Assembly (NCBI GenBank): GCA_038496445.1
Contig: JALMLS010000186.1
Span: forward strand, 102,882-166,881
Reading direction: 5' to 3'
Length of the DNA: 64,000 nt
From: Trichosphaerium sp. ATCC 40318
Lineage: Eukaryota > Discosea > Flabellinia > Trichosidae
Positions 1-11,280 of this stretch are shown piece by piece (the first letter of the stretch is position 1; each line of letters starts with the position of its first letter). The notes beneath the pieces were generated by a model. It did not search any database. It worked only from the letters and a program-made list of their open reading frames with translations, and had not been told where the DNA came from. A program made the translations under genes and the position numbers.

Positions 1-717
1 GCATACATAAAGTGGCCTTTGTTGTCGAAACAAACAGCAACAACTACAAGGTTTGATGTAGAGATGAACAAACATGGAAAATGGACAAAGTATACAGTTG
101 CTGATACAGCCAAGCGAGTATTTCAAGAGAATTGGATGAATGGTAAACTTCATGGAGCATGTAGAAAGTGGTATGATAGTAGTCAACTTGATAGCCAGTT
201 CTACTATGCAAATGGTAAACTTGAAGGAGATTTCAAGGGATGGTACAAGAACGGGCAACTAGGTGAGCACTGTAAATATGTTAATGGTAAGAGAGAAGGA
301 CAGTATAATGTTTGGCTTCCTAGCGGAGAATTGAGAGAGAAGCATCACTATGTAAAAGGAAAACTTGATGGTGAGTCAAAACATTGGTACAAGAATGGAC
401 AAATTAGGAAACAGCTTTTTTTTATCAATGGCATACAAGAAGGAGAGTACAAATGTTGGCACAAAAATGGTCATTTGATGTTTAAATTTAACCTTGTCAA
501 TGGCGTTTATGAAGGACAACAGCTTTTGTGGCATTCACGAAATCAGCTTTCTGAAGAATATTATTGTGTTGCTGGTAAAAAACATGGAGTGTACAAGATC
601 TGGTATAAAAATGGACAACTAAAATTAGAAGGTAAGTACAACAATAACAAACTAGAAGAAGCAAAAAGATGGTATGAAGACGGAAAACCATTATTGTACA
701 AGTTTGTTGGGGTATAG
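1..717 (+). CDS. F-box/MORN-type repeat protein, 5' end cut by window edge
   Basis: The frame is open from base 1 and begins AYIKWPLLSKQTATTTRF, which aligns with KKWSMLSKYxAxTTRF just after the F-box-like segment of the paralogs at 28427, 35208, 36753 and 44546. The true start therefore lies left of the window, and the TTG at 19 is internal. Downstream are about nine tandem 22-24 residue repeats of the form G-E-Y-K-x-W-Y-x-N-G-Q-L then Y-V-N-G-K. This is the YwqK/MORN_2 repeat class, predicted to form a beta-rich solenoid. The gene ends at TAG 715-717, convergent with the LRR gene at 907. No intron is needed in the visible part. Function is inferred only: a binding scaffold, and perhaps a ubiquitin-ligase substrate adaptor given the F-box in its relatives. 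Confidence 0.85.
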   Translation, partial: AYIKWPLLSKQTATTTRFDVEMNKHGKWTKYTVADTAKRVFQENWMNGKLHGACRKWYDSSQLDSQFYYANGKLEGDFKGWYKNGQLGEHCKYVNGKREGQYNVWLPSGELREKHHYVKGKLDGESKHWYKNGQIRKQLFFINGIQEGEYKCWHKNGHLMFKFNLVNGVYEGQQLLWHSRNQLSEEYYCVAGKKHGVYKIWYKNGQLKLEGKYNNNKLEEAKRWYEDGKPLLYKFVGV

Positions 718-906
718 CGAGGGTCTGCCCATTTTATTTATACACAGTAATTAGTATTGATGTATTTATGAACCAAAATGCAGATAAAATTAGTACAGTG
801 TTGAGCGTTCTTCCAAACAGTTGAATACGTGAATATTGTTTTTCTAAAGTTGTATTGACAACTACAGATATACAAGTAATGGAACAAGTATAACCCAACT
901 TGTCTA

Positions 907-1728
907 TTAGTATTTGACGGTACATCCTTTCTCTTTCAATGCCATAATACCAGCTGTTGATAGTGAGTTACAACCAAACAATAGTGCTCTATGTACACCC
1001 TCCAGTGCCTTCAAACCCTGCTCTGTTATATTTGTGTACGACAAGTTGACTTCATGTGCTCCTGCTAACGCTTTCAAACCTTCATCTGTTACTTCTGTAT
1101 TTGACAATTTAATTGCATGTACACCTGCTAACACCTTTATACCTTCATCTGTAATCGATTTGCACGTATTTAAGCTGATAGTATGTACACCAGCCAACGC
1201 CTTCAAACCTTCATCTGTCACGTTTGTACATGCTAAATCAATCTCATGTACACCTGCCAACGACTTTATACCTTCATCTGTTATTGATCCGCAGTTAGAC
1301 AACCCGATTTTATGTATACCAGCCAAGGCCTTCAAGCCTTCATCTGTCACCTCTGTGCACCCTAAATCGATCTCATGTACACCTGCCAACGCCTTTATAC
1401 CGTCATCTGTAATCAATTCACACATGGCTACGTTGATAGTATGTACACCTGCTAACATCTTCATATGGTTATCATCTAGTGTACTATGACACTGAACACG
1501 AATTGGTGTATTTAGGAGTAACGGGCTGCCGGAAAGCATCTTCACTTTACTTACGCTGCGAATATCAATAGCAGTATATCCTACGTGGCTGTGAACGATA
1601 TCTCGCAATAAGCGGCATGTTTGGGCTGAACGGAGCGTATAACTCCCTTGTTTGAGAATACGCGCTATTATTTCGACTGGGAGTGCTAAGAGCTCACTTG
1701 CGGCCTTTTCAGTGTATCCTTGGCTCAT
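907..1728 (-). CDS. F-box-like leucine-rich repeat protein
   Basis: A 273-residue intronless frame with a clear ATG at 1728. Residues about 14-50 (LALPVEIIARILKQG.., TCRLLRDIVHSHVGY) resemble an F-box: LPxEI, then a helical stretch ending in a conserved HVGY. About eight leucine-rich repeats follow, consensus T-D-E-G-L-K-A-L-A-G-V-H-T-I-x-L-S, with alternating Cys/Thr positions as in the cysteine-containing (AMN1/FBXL-like) subclass. F-box/LRR proteins usually dock to SKP1 in SCF ubiquitin ligases and bind targets through the LRR arc. That role is inferred from architecture. Paralogs lie at 30196, 45607 and 63085, and relics at 1906 and 4995. The gene is convergent with the MORN gene ending at 717. 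Confidence 0.88.
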   Translation of the reverse strand: MSQGYTEKAASELLALPVEIIARILKQGSYTLRSAQTCRLLRDIVHSHVGYTAIDIRSVSKVKMLSGSPLLLNTPIRVQCHSTLDDNHMKMLAGVHTINVAMCELITDDGIKALAGVHEIDLGCTEVTDEGLKALAGIHKIGLSNCGSITDEGIKSLAGVHEIDLACTNVTDEGLKALAGVHTISLNTCKSITDEGIKVLAGVHAIKLSNTEVTDEGLKALAGAHEVNLSYTNITEQGLKALEGVHRALLFGCNSLSTAGIMALKEKGCTVKY

Positions 1729-1905
1729 TTTGTTAGAATTAACGTGTAAGACGCGGCCTAGTTGTGAGATACGTGTTATTGAAAGTTAACATAAGTACTA
1801 CTTTCAAAGAATACAATGTGTTTCGTAATGTAGACTTTCGACGAGAATGAGTCTACGGTAAATACACTACAACTACTCATAAAGAGCTATCTAGCATGTA
1901 GTATC

Positions 1906-2083
1906 TCAACAAAAACTGAGATCAATAGTGTGAACTCCAGAAAGAGCTTTTATCCCTTCATCTGTAACCATAGTGTGAGAAATATCAATGGTATGAACAC
2001 CAGCAAGTGATTTTACACCTTCATCTGTAATGTGCTTACACCGTTCAAGATTGATGGAATGAACACCAGCAAGGGTTTTTAAA
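1906..2083 (-). pseudogene. LRR-gene 3' fragment (relic)
   Basis: On the minus strand bases 2083-1906 read cleanly as about 2.5 LRR units (LKTLAGVHSINLERC, then KSLAGVHTIDISHT, then KALSGVHTIDLSFC) and end in TGA. There is no F-box region and no in-frame ATG upstream, so only the tail of an LRR gene survives. The repeats match those of the gene at 907, suggesting a truncated tandem duplicate. It could instead be the last exon of a spliced gene, but I see no plausible 5' exon. Confidence 0.7.
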
Positions 2084-2659
2084 CATGCTTATACATAGAC
2101 GCTGTGCCATTCATCTTGGTGAGAATATAGAACGTTTTAAAGTTAGATACAAAACGTCTTGGATAAAGGAGTCACCGTGTATCAACGTGACCTCTTGTTG
2201 AAGTATGTGAGTGTATGAATATTTCAAAGGAGTTGGGTACTAAGAAAAAAATAACATACACATGTTTTTATTGTGAAGAATCATCACGTGAAGAATCATT
2301 TGAGGAATCAAGCAAATGAACTTCAAGTCCTTGTTACTAACATGAGTTCTTGCTACGCAGAACAATGTAGCATTAGCAACTCATAACATTGGCCGCCGCA
2401 TTAATATTAGTATCAATAAAATGGACACGTGTTTTTTTCGAATACCCTTTTAAACTTGCGCCAATGGGAACAAAACTGTCATTTCAAGCTCCGGAATTTT
2501 GATTACACAACGTTTACTCTTTCTAACTCCTTTGTGTCTCATTTCATATTTCTGAGTGTTAGACTATTTCCCCGCACTCTAAATGTGTGCTTTTGGTGAG
2601 TCTTTCTTCGGACTTAAATGTGAGTTTTTAGGTAAAACTTTTTAGCAATAATTACAGAG
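2084..2659. other. gene-free interval
   Basis: No convincing coding region on either strand. The interval lies upstream of the gene at 2660 and is presumably its promoter and 5' leader. It holds two CACGTG palindromes (2285 and 2426). Confidence 0.4.
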
Positions 2660-4923
2660 ATGACCGGAGCAATTATTTGGATGTTGTTATTTTTAGTCTT
2701 TACACCTATTGTAAACGCAGTCGTTACTGTTATTAACGGGACAGCATCTGGAGAAGACTTCACGATTTATTCAACGCCATTAATATTCGGTGGTAACTCC
2801 CTGCACTTTACAGCAATACAAGACGCTCCTATTTCCTTTATTAATAATGTCGTTTCGGGTTAGATTTTGTTTTTTTATAAACTTTGAATACCACGACTAC
2901 TCATTCGCGTAAACTAGGGTCAGCAGTTTATATACCTTTCTATCAAGCGTCTACAGCAAATCTACTCAATGCTATGGATTCAGGAGCTGTAGCTATTATC
3001 TATTCAAAGCCAGTATTCTTTACAAACAATGGATGTACAATGTACTTCAATTATGGTATCTCCCCTTTCCTTAGCGACAACCCCACGTGTTGACGTAATT
3101 TCTAAATACAGTTCAAAAAACTGCTATATTATACGAAAATCAGCCTTATTGCCACCCCAACACTTCTGTTGTGGCGCACAACCAACCCTATTTGAGCGAA
3201 TCAGCTCAGCTTTTTTTTCGGTCTTTCAGAAATTGTCATCCTTTTTGTACTAAAATGACCTCATATTGTTTGTAGCCAGGAGTCTTTCTAGAATTACTAT
3301 ACCAATAGTGGAGGTATCAGATATTGATTCGGAAGGAGTATTGAATGATACAGTTAGAGTAACTATAACTGATAGTACGACTTAAAACTACGATCTCACT
3401 TACTAACTTTAAGCGCCATAGATTACAACCCATGTCACGGGTTTTTTAGAGGAGCTGGATTTATTACTATACAAGCAATAGTATCATTCTTGTGTGTCAT
3501 AGCATTAATACTATGCTACTTTAGGTACTATTACCTCAGCTATTTTGAGTAAGTTCACGTTTTTTTTACATCCATATTTAGGCTTTATCAGTATTACAAA
3601 AACAACCAATTGTTTATTCTCTCGCTTGGTTTGGTTGCTATTCTTTTAGAAATTATAGCGAATACATGTACGGTTTATAACAAAAGATACGTAATCAGCT
3701 AATTGAACATCTTAGTCAGGCTTATTTCGATTATCAATTTCCTTGGATCAAACTTACTATACACCCCGAACTTCGATGAATTTATGCTCTATATATCCTT
3801 CCCTTTTTCTACAATAACAAATGTAATGATCATTATGTTTTGGTATGTTACAAAACGAATATCACGTGATTTTGACTTTTTTTTAAAGGCACGAAGCGCT
3901 TGTTTCAAAAAGTGTTAAGATACATACTTTTTTGAAGTCAATTAAGTTTAGAATTGCCATTGTCGTTCTGAGCATTATACTCATTGTATTCGAGTTTCTA
4001 GTTGCTACAATACGTATTACAAGTGATATGCCACCAATAGCAATAATACGTTTGCCTCAAGTATTTGGTATTGTGGTGAACTTTGGTGCTTTAGTATACG
4101 GATGTGTTATTCTAGTTTTGGTACGTTATAACCTACTTATCAACAGCTTTTGGACTCAATTATTCAATGTTTAAAGTCATTCGCTCTCGTTGAACTAACT
4201 ATCCTTCTATAAAATACTCTTAAAAAACATGCTTTCGATGACTTCTTTAATTTTGTGGATTTTATTTTGTTCTTTGTTTGCACGGAGTCTTACTCCCATT
4301 TATTTTATTCAAAGTTTAATTTAGTATTTTAACTTACGACATTGTGAAATTACTTAACAAACGGTGTTAAGGTGCTTCAGCGAGCTGGTGGCTTTAAAAG
4401 TATAAAAGAAAACAACCTTGTGAAAAAAGTACGAATTCTTGCCTCTGTTAATTGTATTTATATAAGTCACGTGATTCTGAAGGATCATGTTATTCTTTTA
4501 ATCTTAAAAACCATTTTTTGCAATAGCCACTGTTGATTTCAGTGCTTGAAGTTACTAGGCAAACTAAAAATCACGTTTTAGTAGTACAACAACTTACATA
4601 TTTTTTTTTTGTCTAGATACTATTCCGATTGGCTGCAAACACTGTCCTGCTTGTTGCACTCATTGTTAGTCTTATCATATTGATGCTCCCTCCAGCTATA
4701 GATTTAAAAAAAGTTCTATACGCTTTCGGAGCTAGCTATGCTTCTCAAACTTTGCTATCCATTTTACAAGTAAGTAACTATGTTTAACCACGCTAAGTTA
4801 TTTTTTAAGGTTTATTCATTTCAGCCATATAAAAAGAGGAATACAACAGTCTCTTTCAGTAGTTCAGGTAAAACCCATGCTAAGGAATCTGAAGGGACAC
4901 AAAACAATAGTGTCAAGCCCTAA
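2660..4923 (+). CDS. PA-domain-like, multi-pass membrane protein (receptor-like)
   Basis: A spliced gene. Exon 1 (2660-2858) encodes a signal peptide (MTGAIIWMLLFLVF..). Intron 2859-2917 joins in phase 1 to exon 2 (2918-3055), then exon 3 from 3112. The ectodomain has protease-associated-domain features: a run with YIPFYQAS, an AxxSGAVAIIYS segment, several Cys, and further on ITIPIVEVSDIDSEG (about 3292), like the PA motif IPVVxVSxxDG. From 3421 come about seven hydrophobic segments in successive exons, for example around 3460, 3600, 3710, 3790, 3945, 4080 and 4630. A short polar tail ends at TAA 4921-4923. Exon borders between 3112 and 3420 and in parts of the TM region are uncertain. I do not recognise the family. 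PA plus 7TM suggests a sorting or receptor protein of the endomembrane or plasma membrane. Confidence 0.6.
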
Positions 4924-4994
4924 TAATGCAATCAAACGTTGTGAATAAATCCAGTAAGTACAGCGGAAATTAACAATCCACAAAATAAGTTTAG

Positions 4995-5100
4995 CCTATT
5001 GAACTTAAGTGACAAGGTAAGCATTTGGTGTTGGCTGGTATCCATACAATTCAGTTACTGTACTGTCACAGTATAACAGATGAAGGTACAATTGGTTGGT
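4995..5100 (+). pseudogene. LRR-gene relic, frameshifted
   Basis: Plus-strand bases about 5022-5090 read LAGIHTIQLLYCHSITDEGT, one recognisable LRR unit of the window's F-box/LRR family. It is preceded in another frame by LNLSDK (about 4998), which fits the end of the previous unit. The frame change and lack of continuation mark it as a decayed fragment. Confidence 0.6.
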
Positions 5101-5302
5101 GTAAATCCAGAGTAAATTAGTGTCGAAACCCACGAGCATTTAATGACAAAAGTAGTACAACAAGTATTAGTGAAACGTGTGAAAGTTGAGTGTAAAATAC
5201 GAGAACAGGTTCATTGTTACACATCAACGGCGACAAATCTCATATCAGCTCAAACACCTCTGACCTTTGAAACAAAGCTATTTATTTTTTTTGTGTTTTT
5301 TT

Positions 5303-6480
5303 TTATGCTGAGTAATATACGGTTAGCGTTGCTTGTCTTACATGGTTGTCCCACCCAGGGTATGTACTACGTATAAACAATCCTACAGCTAATTTTTCGT
5401 CTTGAAACCTCTTCACTATTGGATGAGTGTGATCATATAGCTCCGAGTGAAGCTGCCATGTGTTATCCGCATGAATATTAGTATAGCAGCGCACTCCATC
5501 ACCTTTCTGAACAAATTTTTCGTCTTCAGATAGGCCAACCAAATTGAGCTCTCCCCTAATAAACAATTATAAAGTTTAGTCACACTTTACTAAAAGGTGA
5601 AAAAAAAGAAGAGTTTGTTATTAAATAGCAACCATTTTAAGCTTGTACTTTCGATTATCTAGGCGAACAAGTCCTTATCCACTTTACATGTTTCCGCCCT
5701 GAACAAGCTTTACTTGCGTAGGAAACATGCTAGTATTTGCACTCATTTGAGGTAAAAAAGACGAAAACGAGCGAGTTTTCGTGTAAATAAAAAAAAAACG
5801 AATTTCGGAGAAGTTTCGTTGTAATAACAGAGAAACACAAAATTCGAATTTTGCCCTATCCAACGCACTGACATGCCCTCAGGGTTGTATTTCGTACCAT
5901 GTATAACTTCTTTGTTTTGTTCCCTGACTTTCAGGATAAGAACTCCATCCTTGATCATGACTTGAACACGTGAAGCCAAAAGCCTTTATACGTATCTGGC
6001 TTTCTACAGGGTAAGGCATTGACAAGTATAACTTGTTCATATTAGTCCCGTTCATACTCACAGAGGTTGAAACAGTGTGCTGTAGCCAAAATCTAGCGTC
6101 ATCGAAGATAATAGAGATGATTTCTATAAAAAGGAATAAGTAATCATTTTGTGTTTTTGTCTGTTTTACGCTTATTCGCCCGTATTTTATTGTGTGAGTA
6201 TTGAGAATGCTTTCGTACCTATTGGGAGTCCTGGGATTGTGTTTGTACCATTTTGGAGCCTTTCGCGTAATTGAACCATTAGAACAGCGTCATAGCCTTC
6301 ATTTTTACTTTCCGCCTCCATAACGTGCTGTATAAACGGTTTAAGTTCGTGCACACCTTAATAAATAGATTAAGCGAAGTGTTAAAAGGAGGAAATGAAA
6401 GAATAGGTAGTGCAATATAGCAGAAAATTTTCAAGCTCTACATAGGTGCTCACATGATTTGGTTGCTTGCCGTCACACAT
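5303..6480 (-). CDS. spliced protein with a DQGWS...PGWxN beta-sandwich-type domain
   Basis: Minus-strand exons run from an ATG at 6480 (MCDGKQPNH..) to the stop at 5303. Recognisable coding blocks are about 6350-6220 (HELKPFIQHVMEAESKNEGYD), 6120-5885 (GFTCSSHDQGWSSYPESQG then SYTW), and 5560-5303 (CYTNIHADNTWQLHSELY, then STYPGWDNHVRQATLTVYY). A GTACGA donor near 5900 and the acceptor before GGCAAAATTC join the YTW block to WAKFEFCVSLLLQRN. From memory, the combination SxDQGWS, YTW, WQxH and YPGWxNxVRxAxI occurs in an uncharacterised domain widespread in fungal and protist proteins. I know of no assigned function. The first intron's exact phase is unresolved. Confidence 0.55.
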
Positions 6481-6847
6481 GCCCAACTAAATATAAAGTA
6501 ATTTAGTTGGTACAAATTAGATAGAAAAATACGAAAATGAAGTAGAGTATTTTTTCTTTCTTCACAAATAGGTCAAATTTAAAGTCCTTAGAGTCGGTTA
6601 AGCCGAGTCATTTATGTTGGCAAAAGCTGGGTAGATCTAAGTCACTATATTTGGCGAACGCAGCAGGTAACTACAGCTCATTTTGAATTTAACACGACAA
6701 TCTAGGTCAACTCAATGATTGCGGCGCACCCTTAGTCTTAACTTCTTGAACAGTGTGCGTAGAAACATCACTCAGTTTCACATCACCTTCCAGGATTCAA
6801 CTTGGTTTGTTTATTTGTTATTGACAAGTTTAGTTAGAAATACACTT

Positions 6848-7643
6848 TTATTTTCTTCCACCACGGATACGCCAATTTGGTGACCTGTCCTCCTTGGGTT
6901 TATTGTAAGCCATGTATATAGATCTGCGCCTTTATAACAGTAAGTACTACAAGTGCAACCAGCTGAAGTCTAACATGAGTCTTCAACTTACCTTGTTCTT
7001 TTACCACCTTCTTCTTGAGGTTTTTTTTCTACAGGCATTATTTCATTTTCGCTCAGCGATCGCTTTAAAAAGTTCTTTCCTTTAGCAGTAGCTAATGCTG
7101 CTCTACCACCTTTGGCATTGTTATTGGCATTTTTTGCTGGTTTGCGTATGTTTTGCTTATTATGAACAGGCTTTGAAGGTTTTTTGGGAGCACGTGGTTT
7201 GGGCAACGCTTCGTACATTGAGACTGCTCTTTGTCGTTCTGAAATTTCTGTTTTGTTATCAAAATCTCTGTATGCCTCTGCAAGCGTATTCCGTGGCGTC
7301 GTGGGCCGTGTATTAGTGGTTTCGGCGTTTTTCTTTTTCTTTTTTGTTGCGTTTGGTTTTGGTAGTGCTCCGTAACGACATGCCAACTCACGTGCTCGAT
7401 GTTGCGCAGCCACCGGCTTTTTATGTCCTGTTATGAATTCATCAGGTATTGATACACTTCTATTTAATGGAAATGGTCTATATAATTAAACACGTGTTAG
7501 AGAATTGGAGTGCAGCTTATTTGGATAAAAAAAAATGTAACTAACGGAGATTCCTCTTCCTTTGGAGTAGGAGCAGAAGTTACAGCTCTTTTGAGTTGCC
7601 TTGTAGTGGAGCCCTTTCTGGCTCGTCTTAGAGACATTGCCAT
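6848..7643 (-). CDS. basic protein with RxxS motifs and YxALPKP repeats (copy A)
   Basis: Three exons join in consistent phase: 7643-7546, 7477-6992 and 6929-6848, giving 221 residues. The protein begins MAMSLRRARKGS and is very rich in Lys and Arg. It carries repeated Arg-x-[VL/R]-Ser motifs (NRSVSIPDEF, RAVSMYEALP, RSLSENEI, RRSIYMAYN) and two [YF]xALPKP motifs. The last exon ends PNWRIRGGRK. Copy B at 8073-8839 has the same exon layout and motif order, so the conserved motifs are functional elements rather than low-complexity noise. The RxxS sites resemble substrates of basophilic (AGC/CaMK-type) kinases, which is inference. No known domain is recognised, and nuclear location is possible from the basic runs. 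The ATG at 7637 aligns with the start of copy B. Confidence 0.75.
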
Positions 7644-8072
7644 TCAATGACTTAGAGCTTGAATTAAGGTATGGCTATGAATTTAGAGGAAAATTATTTC
7701 GCTTTTTCAACGAAACTCGCTGTCGGATCATTGGGTGAAAGATATTTATAGCATGCGTAGAGGTGTTTGCATTATCTACAATGTATGTGTATGCAACCAT
7801 TCTAATACCTGCAGAAAGAGTCGCCAGCAACAACGAAATCAGAAAAACGTCTGTAAAAATCACGTTTTTACAATAAGTCCTCAGTACAACAAAGCGTGTT
7901 TTGAATATGATCTTCACTTATAATGGTCAGGATAATACTGTTGTAATCCGACATTAAGCCTGTCTCAAATAGCTACTTTTTGTACAACAAGCATATGTTT
8001 TCTGTTAATTTACACTCAATGGTAATCTTTATTGGTACATCATTGTAGAAAGTCCTTGTTGACAATACAGAG

Positions 8073-8839
8073 TTATTTCTCTCTATGGATACGCCAATTT
8101 GGTGGTCTGTCCTCTTTGGCTTTATTATACGCTAAGTAGACAGATCTACGCCTTCAAGAAAGTCAGAAAAAATGGTATTTCAGCTTGAAAACAACAATCA
8201 ATCAGTAGAGTTCTTCTTACCTTGTTCGTTTTCCGCCATGTTGTGGTGTTTGTTTTTCCAACTCAATTATTTCGTTTTCGCTCAGCGATCGCTGAAGCAT
8301 TCTTTTCCCTGTAGCTCTAGAAATCACCCTTCTACCATCTTTGATCGTTTTCTTTGGAGGTTTTCTGGCTCCACGTGTTGGTAACGCTTCGAACATTAAA
8401 CTTGACCGCTTTCCACGTGGTCTAGGCAACGCTTCGTACATCGAAACTGCTCGCTTTCTTTTTGTCCTATTGTCAACTGCACTACTATCACTATACGCCT
8501 TGATTATTGCTTCTGAAGGCGTCGGTTCTTTAATTAAGTTTGATTTTGTATTTTTTTCGGCATTATTTTGTTTAGATGGCGGTTTAGGTAGTGCTCCATA
8601 AGCACATGCAAGCGCACGTTTTTTTGGCTTTTTCTTTGGTCTTGTAATAAACTCGTCTGGCATTGATACGCTTCTGTTTAGTCGGAGCTTCTTTGTACTA
8701 AGTAGAGTGTTAATGGAGAACAGCTTATTTTGGAGTTAATTTAGTATGATCACCTTGATTCTTCCTTTTTTGAATTCTTGGGTATTGGTTTATTAATGTT
8801 TGTTGTCAGAGAACCTTTTCTTGCTCTTCGTAGACTCAT
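8073..8839 (-). CDS. basic protein with RxxS motifs and YxALPKP repeats (copy B)
   Basis: Three exons: 8839-8754, 8697-8221 and 8151-8073, 213 residues, with intron phases identical to copy A (both phase 2). Shared elements in order: MSLRRARKGS, NRSVSMPDEFIT, YGALPKP, KRAVSMYEALPRPR, a third copy MFEALPTRGA, RSLSENEI, GGKRTRRRSVYLAYN, PNWRI. Copies A and B are in tandem, about 430 bp apart, on the same strand, so they arose by local duplication. Divergence is high outside the motifs. No domain family is recognised. The conserved serines next to arginines suggest a phosphorylated scaffold or chromatin/RNA-binding factor, but that is speculative. Confidence 0.75.
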
Positions 8840-9226
8840 GTTTGTACCTGTGTTCAGTTTATTATCTTTTGATATTAAGTCAATGCACGTGTGCAAAACT
8901 TGAACGGGTAGAATTTTTAGCTAAAAAATCAACTAATCATTGAAAATACCCGTAGGTTTATGAGAACATAGTATATAATCAACCCTACATCTCCACACCA
9001 TACTGAAAATTACCATCAAAAGACGTAAAGAATGAATTGGGTGTTTGACGGGCCAAATTAAATGTGACAACAAGTTTTTCTTACTAAAATTCACTTCAAG
9101 CCCGAAACAATCAGCTGGAAGAGCTATTTTTATTACTATCCTTACTGGAGAAAAACATGAACGCAAGGCTAGATATGCGAAGTTTTTATTTAGATCACGT
9201 TTAAAAGAACCGAGGACCGTCTTTTT

Positions 9227-10973
9227 TTACTTCTTAGCTATACCTCCCTTGCTCATTGGCATGTACTTCTTAGCCTCAAACAAACGACGTTCTACCCACT
9301 ATAAAAATGTAAGAGTTAGGTATATGAATACTCTACTAATTACTCAACCACTTACCCATACGTTTCCTTGTCCACATGGTTCCAACTTTGCTTTTTCAAG
9401 TTCAGCCTTAAAAAAACCATCAGCCTTCTTCAACACAATGAAGCAATAACAATATACTTACCTCTGCTTCTTTGACCTTGGCATTCATAGCATCAACTGC
9501 GGCATCAGCGGCGGCGCTAGCCTCTTCAGAAGCTTTTCTAGCTGCGGCAGCAGCTTCAGCTGCAGCATCGGATTCCTCACGTGCTAAAGGCGTTTAGTTT
9601 GCTTATTATCTAGCTTTATGGTTAGTGTACCTGCTACAGCTTGTTTATGTGAAGCTTCAGCTTCTTCTCTTGCTTTTTCTGCTTTTCTTGCTGACGCTTC
9701 TTGAGTCAATTTAGCAGTACGGAGCGGAAGAGGATCCTCTAAAAATAGAACGTAAATAAAGGAGTTTCAAACGGATTAATGAGAACTTGCGTTCTAAGTG
9801 TTGAGCTAGCTCATTCTTTGCTCTGTTTCGTGATACAACACCACCTTCTTCAGTCTTCCTCTTGAGCTCTTCAGTCTTATTATTATAAGCATCTTCTTGG
9901 GCCTAAGAAACGTGAACATCAAAGCACATTTGTTATTTATGGCCTACCTTAAGTTCTGCGACTGCTCTTTTTTCTTCCTCTTCAGCTTTCTTAGCTGCCT
10001 CTGCATCTTGCTTGGCACTATCTTCTTTTGCTTTAGCTTCGGCGGCTGCTTCTCTTGCAGCTTTCTCGGTCCTAGAATAAAGTGAACATTCGAAACAAAA
10101 GAAAACATGTAGAAAAGTTACATACTTTTTAGCCTCAGCAACGGCTTGTTTCGCTACTTCAGCCTTAGCTTTTACATCCTCAAGCAAAGTAAGGACTTCT
10201 TCGAGCATCTTTTGTGCTTTCTTAACGGCCTCGCCTTCACCCTAATAAAATTATTGTTACTACAAAAAAAATCACGTGACAACGTAATACATACCTGTGG
10301 CTTGTTCACAAACTCTTTAACGTTTTTCTTGTAACGCCACAAACAGTACCTATAATTCAGTTACTTAAAAAACGCAAAGAACAAAGAGACCATACTCAAT
10401 GAGTGCTAATCTTTTGTTGAAATCAATATCTGCGTCAAGGATCTCCTAAACAAAAAGTTAGTAACGGTTTTGAAGGCTTTTTTTTTTCAAAAGCTCAGTT
10501 TCGCTTTCCTCTCTCATAGCCTTGATAGTCTTGGTCTCACCTATTCATAATGATCAATAATAGTTCGTATTAAGTGAGTAAACAAAATAGAAAAACCAAG
10601 GCCTTGTTGCGACGTACCAAGTGACTCCAAGAAGCGATGAGCACTAAAGGACTGTCAAATACAGCAAGAAACAGCGAAAAAAAAATACGTTTTGTGGCTT
10701 TTATCCCACGTGCTAACGAAACGATACGTACTTGAATTCATCCAAATCACGGCCTTCTTCAGCTTTATCTAAGTCCAACTCAACGAATTTATGAGCCCAA
10801 ACCCACACGTTCTCGGCCTCGTCTTTAAGTTCAGACCAGTAGGCCTAAAAAAAGAGCGTTAACGCTTATCGTGTTGTGTCATTACTGCTATCAAATAATC
10901 TACGTACGTTTAGGAACGCTTTACCTTGGTCAGCGTAGTTTAGTGAAGTGAAATGTTTGAACTGCTCTCCCAT
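9227..10973 (-). CDS. 34-kDa-type calcium-regulated actin-bundling protein, with extended Ala-rich coiled coil
   Basis: A spliced gene from ATG 10973 (MGEQFKHFTSLNYADQGKAF) to the TAA at 9227. The N-terminal block has AYWSELKDEAENVW, then DLDEF, then DADIDFNKRLALIEYCLWRYK. The family's EF-hand-like segment (DxNxDGRxxxLEYLLYxYK in the Dictyostelium 34-kDa protein, from memory) falls here, but the Asp/Gly ligand pattern is poor. A long Ala/Glu/Lys coiled coil follows (about 10230-9480), more extended than in the classical protein. The C-terminus GNVWWVERRLFEAKKY matches the family's G-IWWMNR-LEEKKKRYG ending. At least eight short introns split the coiled coil, and several contain CACGTG. The role is cross-linking actin filaments in the cortex and filopodia. 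Calcium control may be weakened here. Confidence 0.72.
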
Positions 10974-11280
10974 TGTATTTACTTGTACAAGAACTATCAC
11001 TTATCCACCCATCAATCACTTAAACATTTAAGGAAGATAAAGATTTTCTTATGTATTGTTGGTATAAATCGGAATGAACTTGTTAACCATTTAGTTCAAT
11101 TTCATTATAATTTATGCTGTTTGGTTGTCAAGAAACTTGAGATTTTAAACACCGTGCATTCAGGACAAACAAGTCAATTCATATGTGAAATAACCAAGAT
11201 CATAGGCACTTGTTTACAAAGCTGTGTACTTATGAACACGAAACGTTGTGGTCAAAAAAGGACTGACAAATAAAGCTGCT

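Noticed and set aside
914-1489. 191-codon plus-strand frame opposite the LRR gene
   Set aside because: Antisense shadow of the LRR repeats. The periodic CTPANAFKPSSV pattern only mirrors the minus-strand repeat. Similar shadows at 30549, 30626 and 63318 were dropped for the same reason.
7675-7917. 80-codon minus-strand frame with one TM-like stretch
   Set aside because: Starts on GTG with no ATG, no paralog near copy B, and no splice support.
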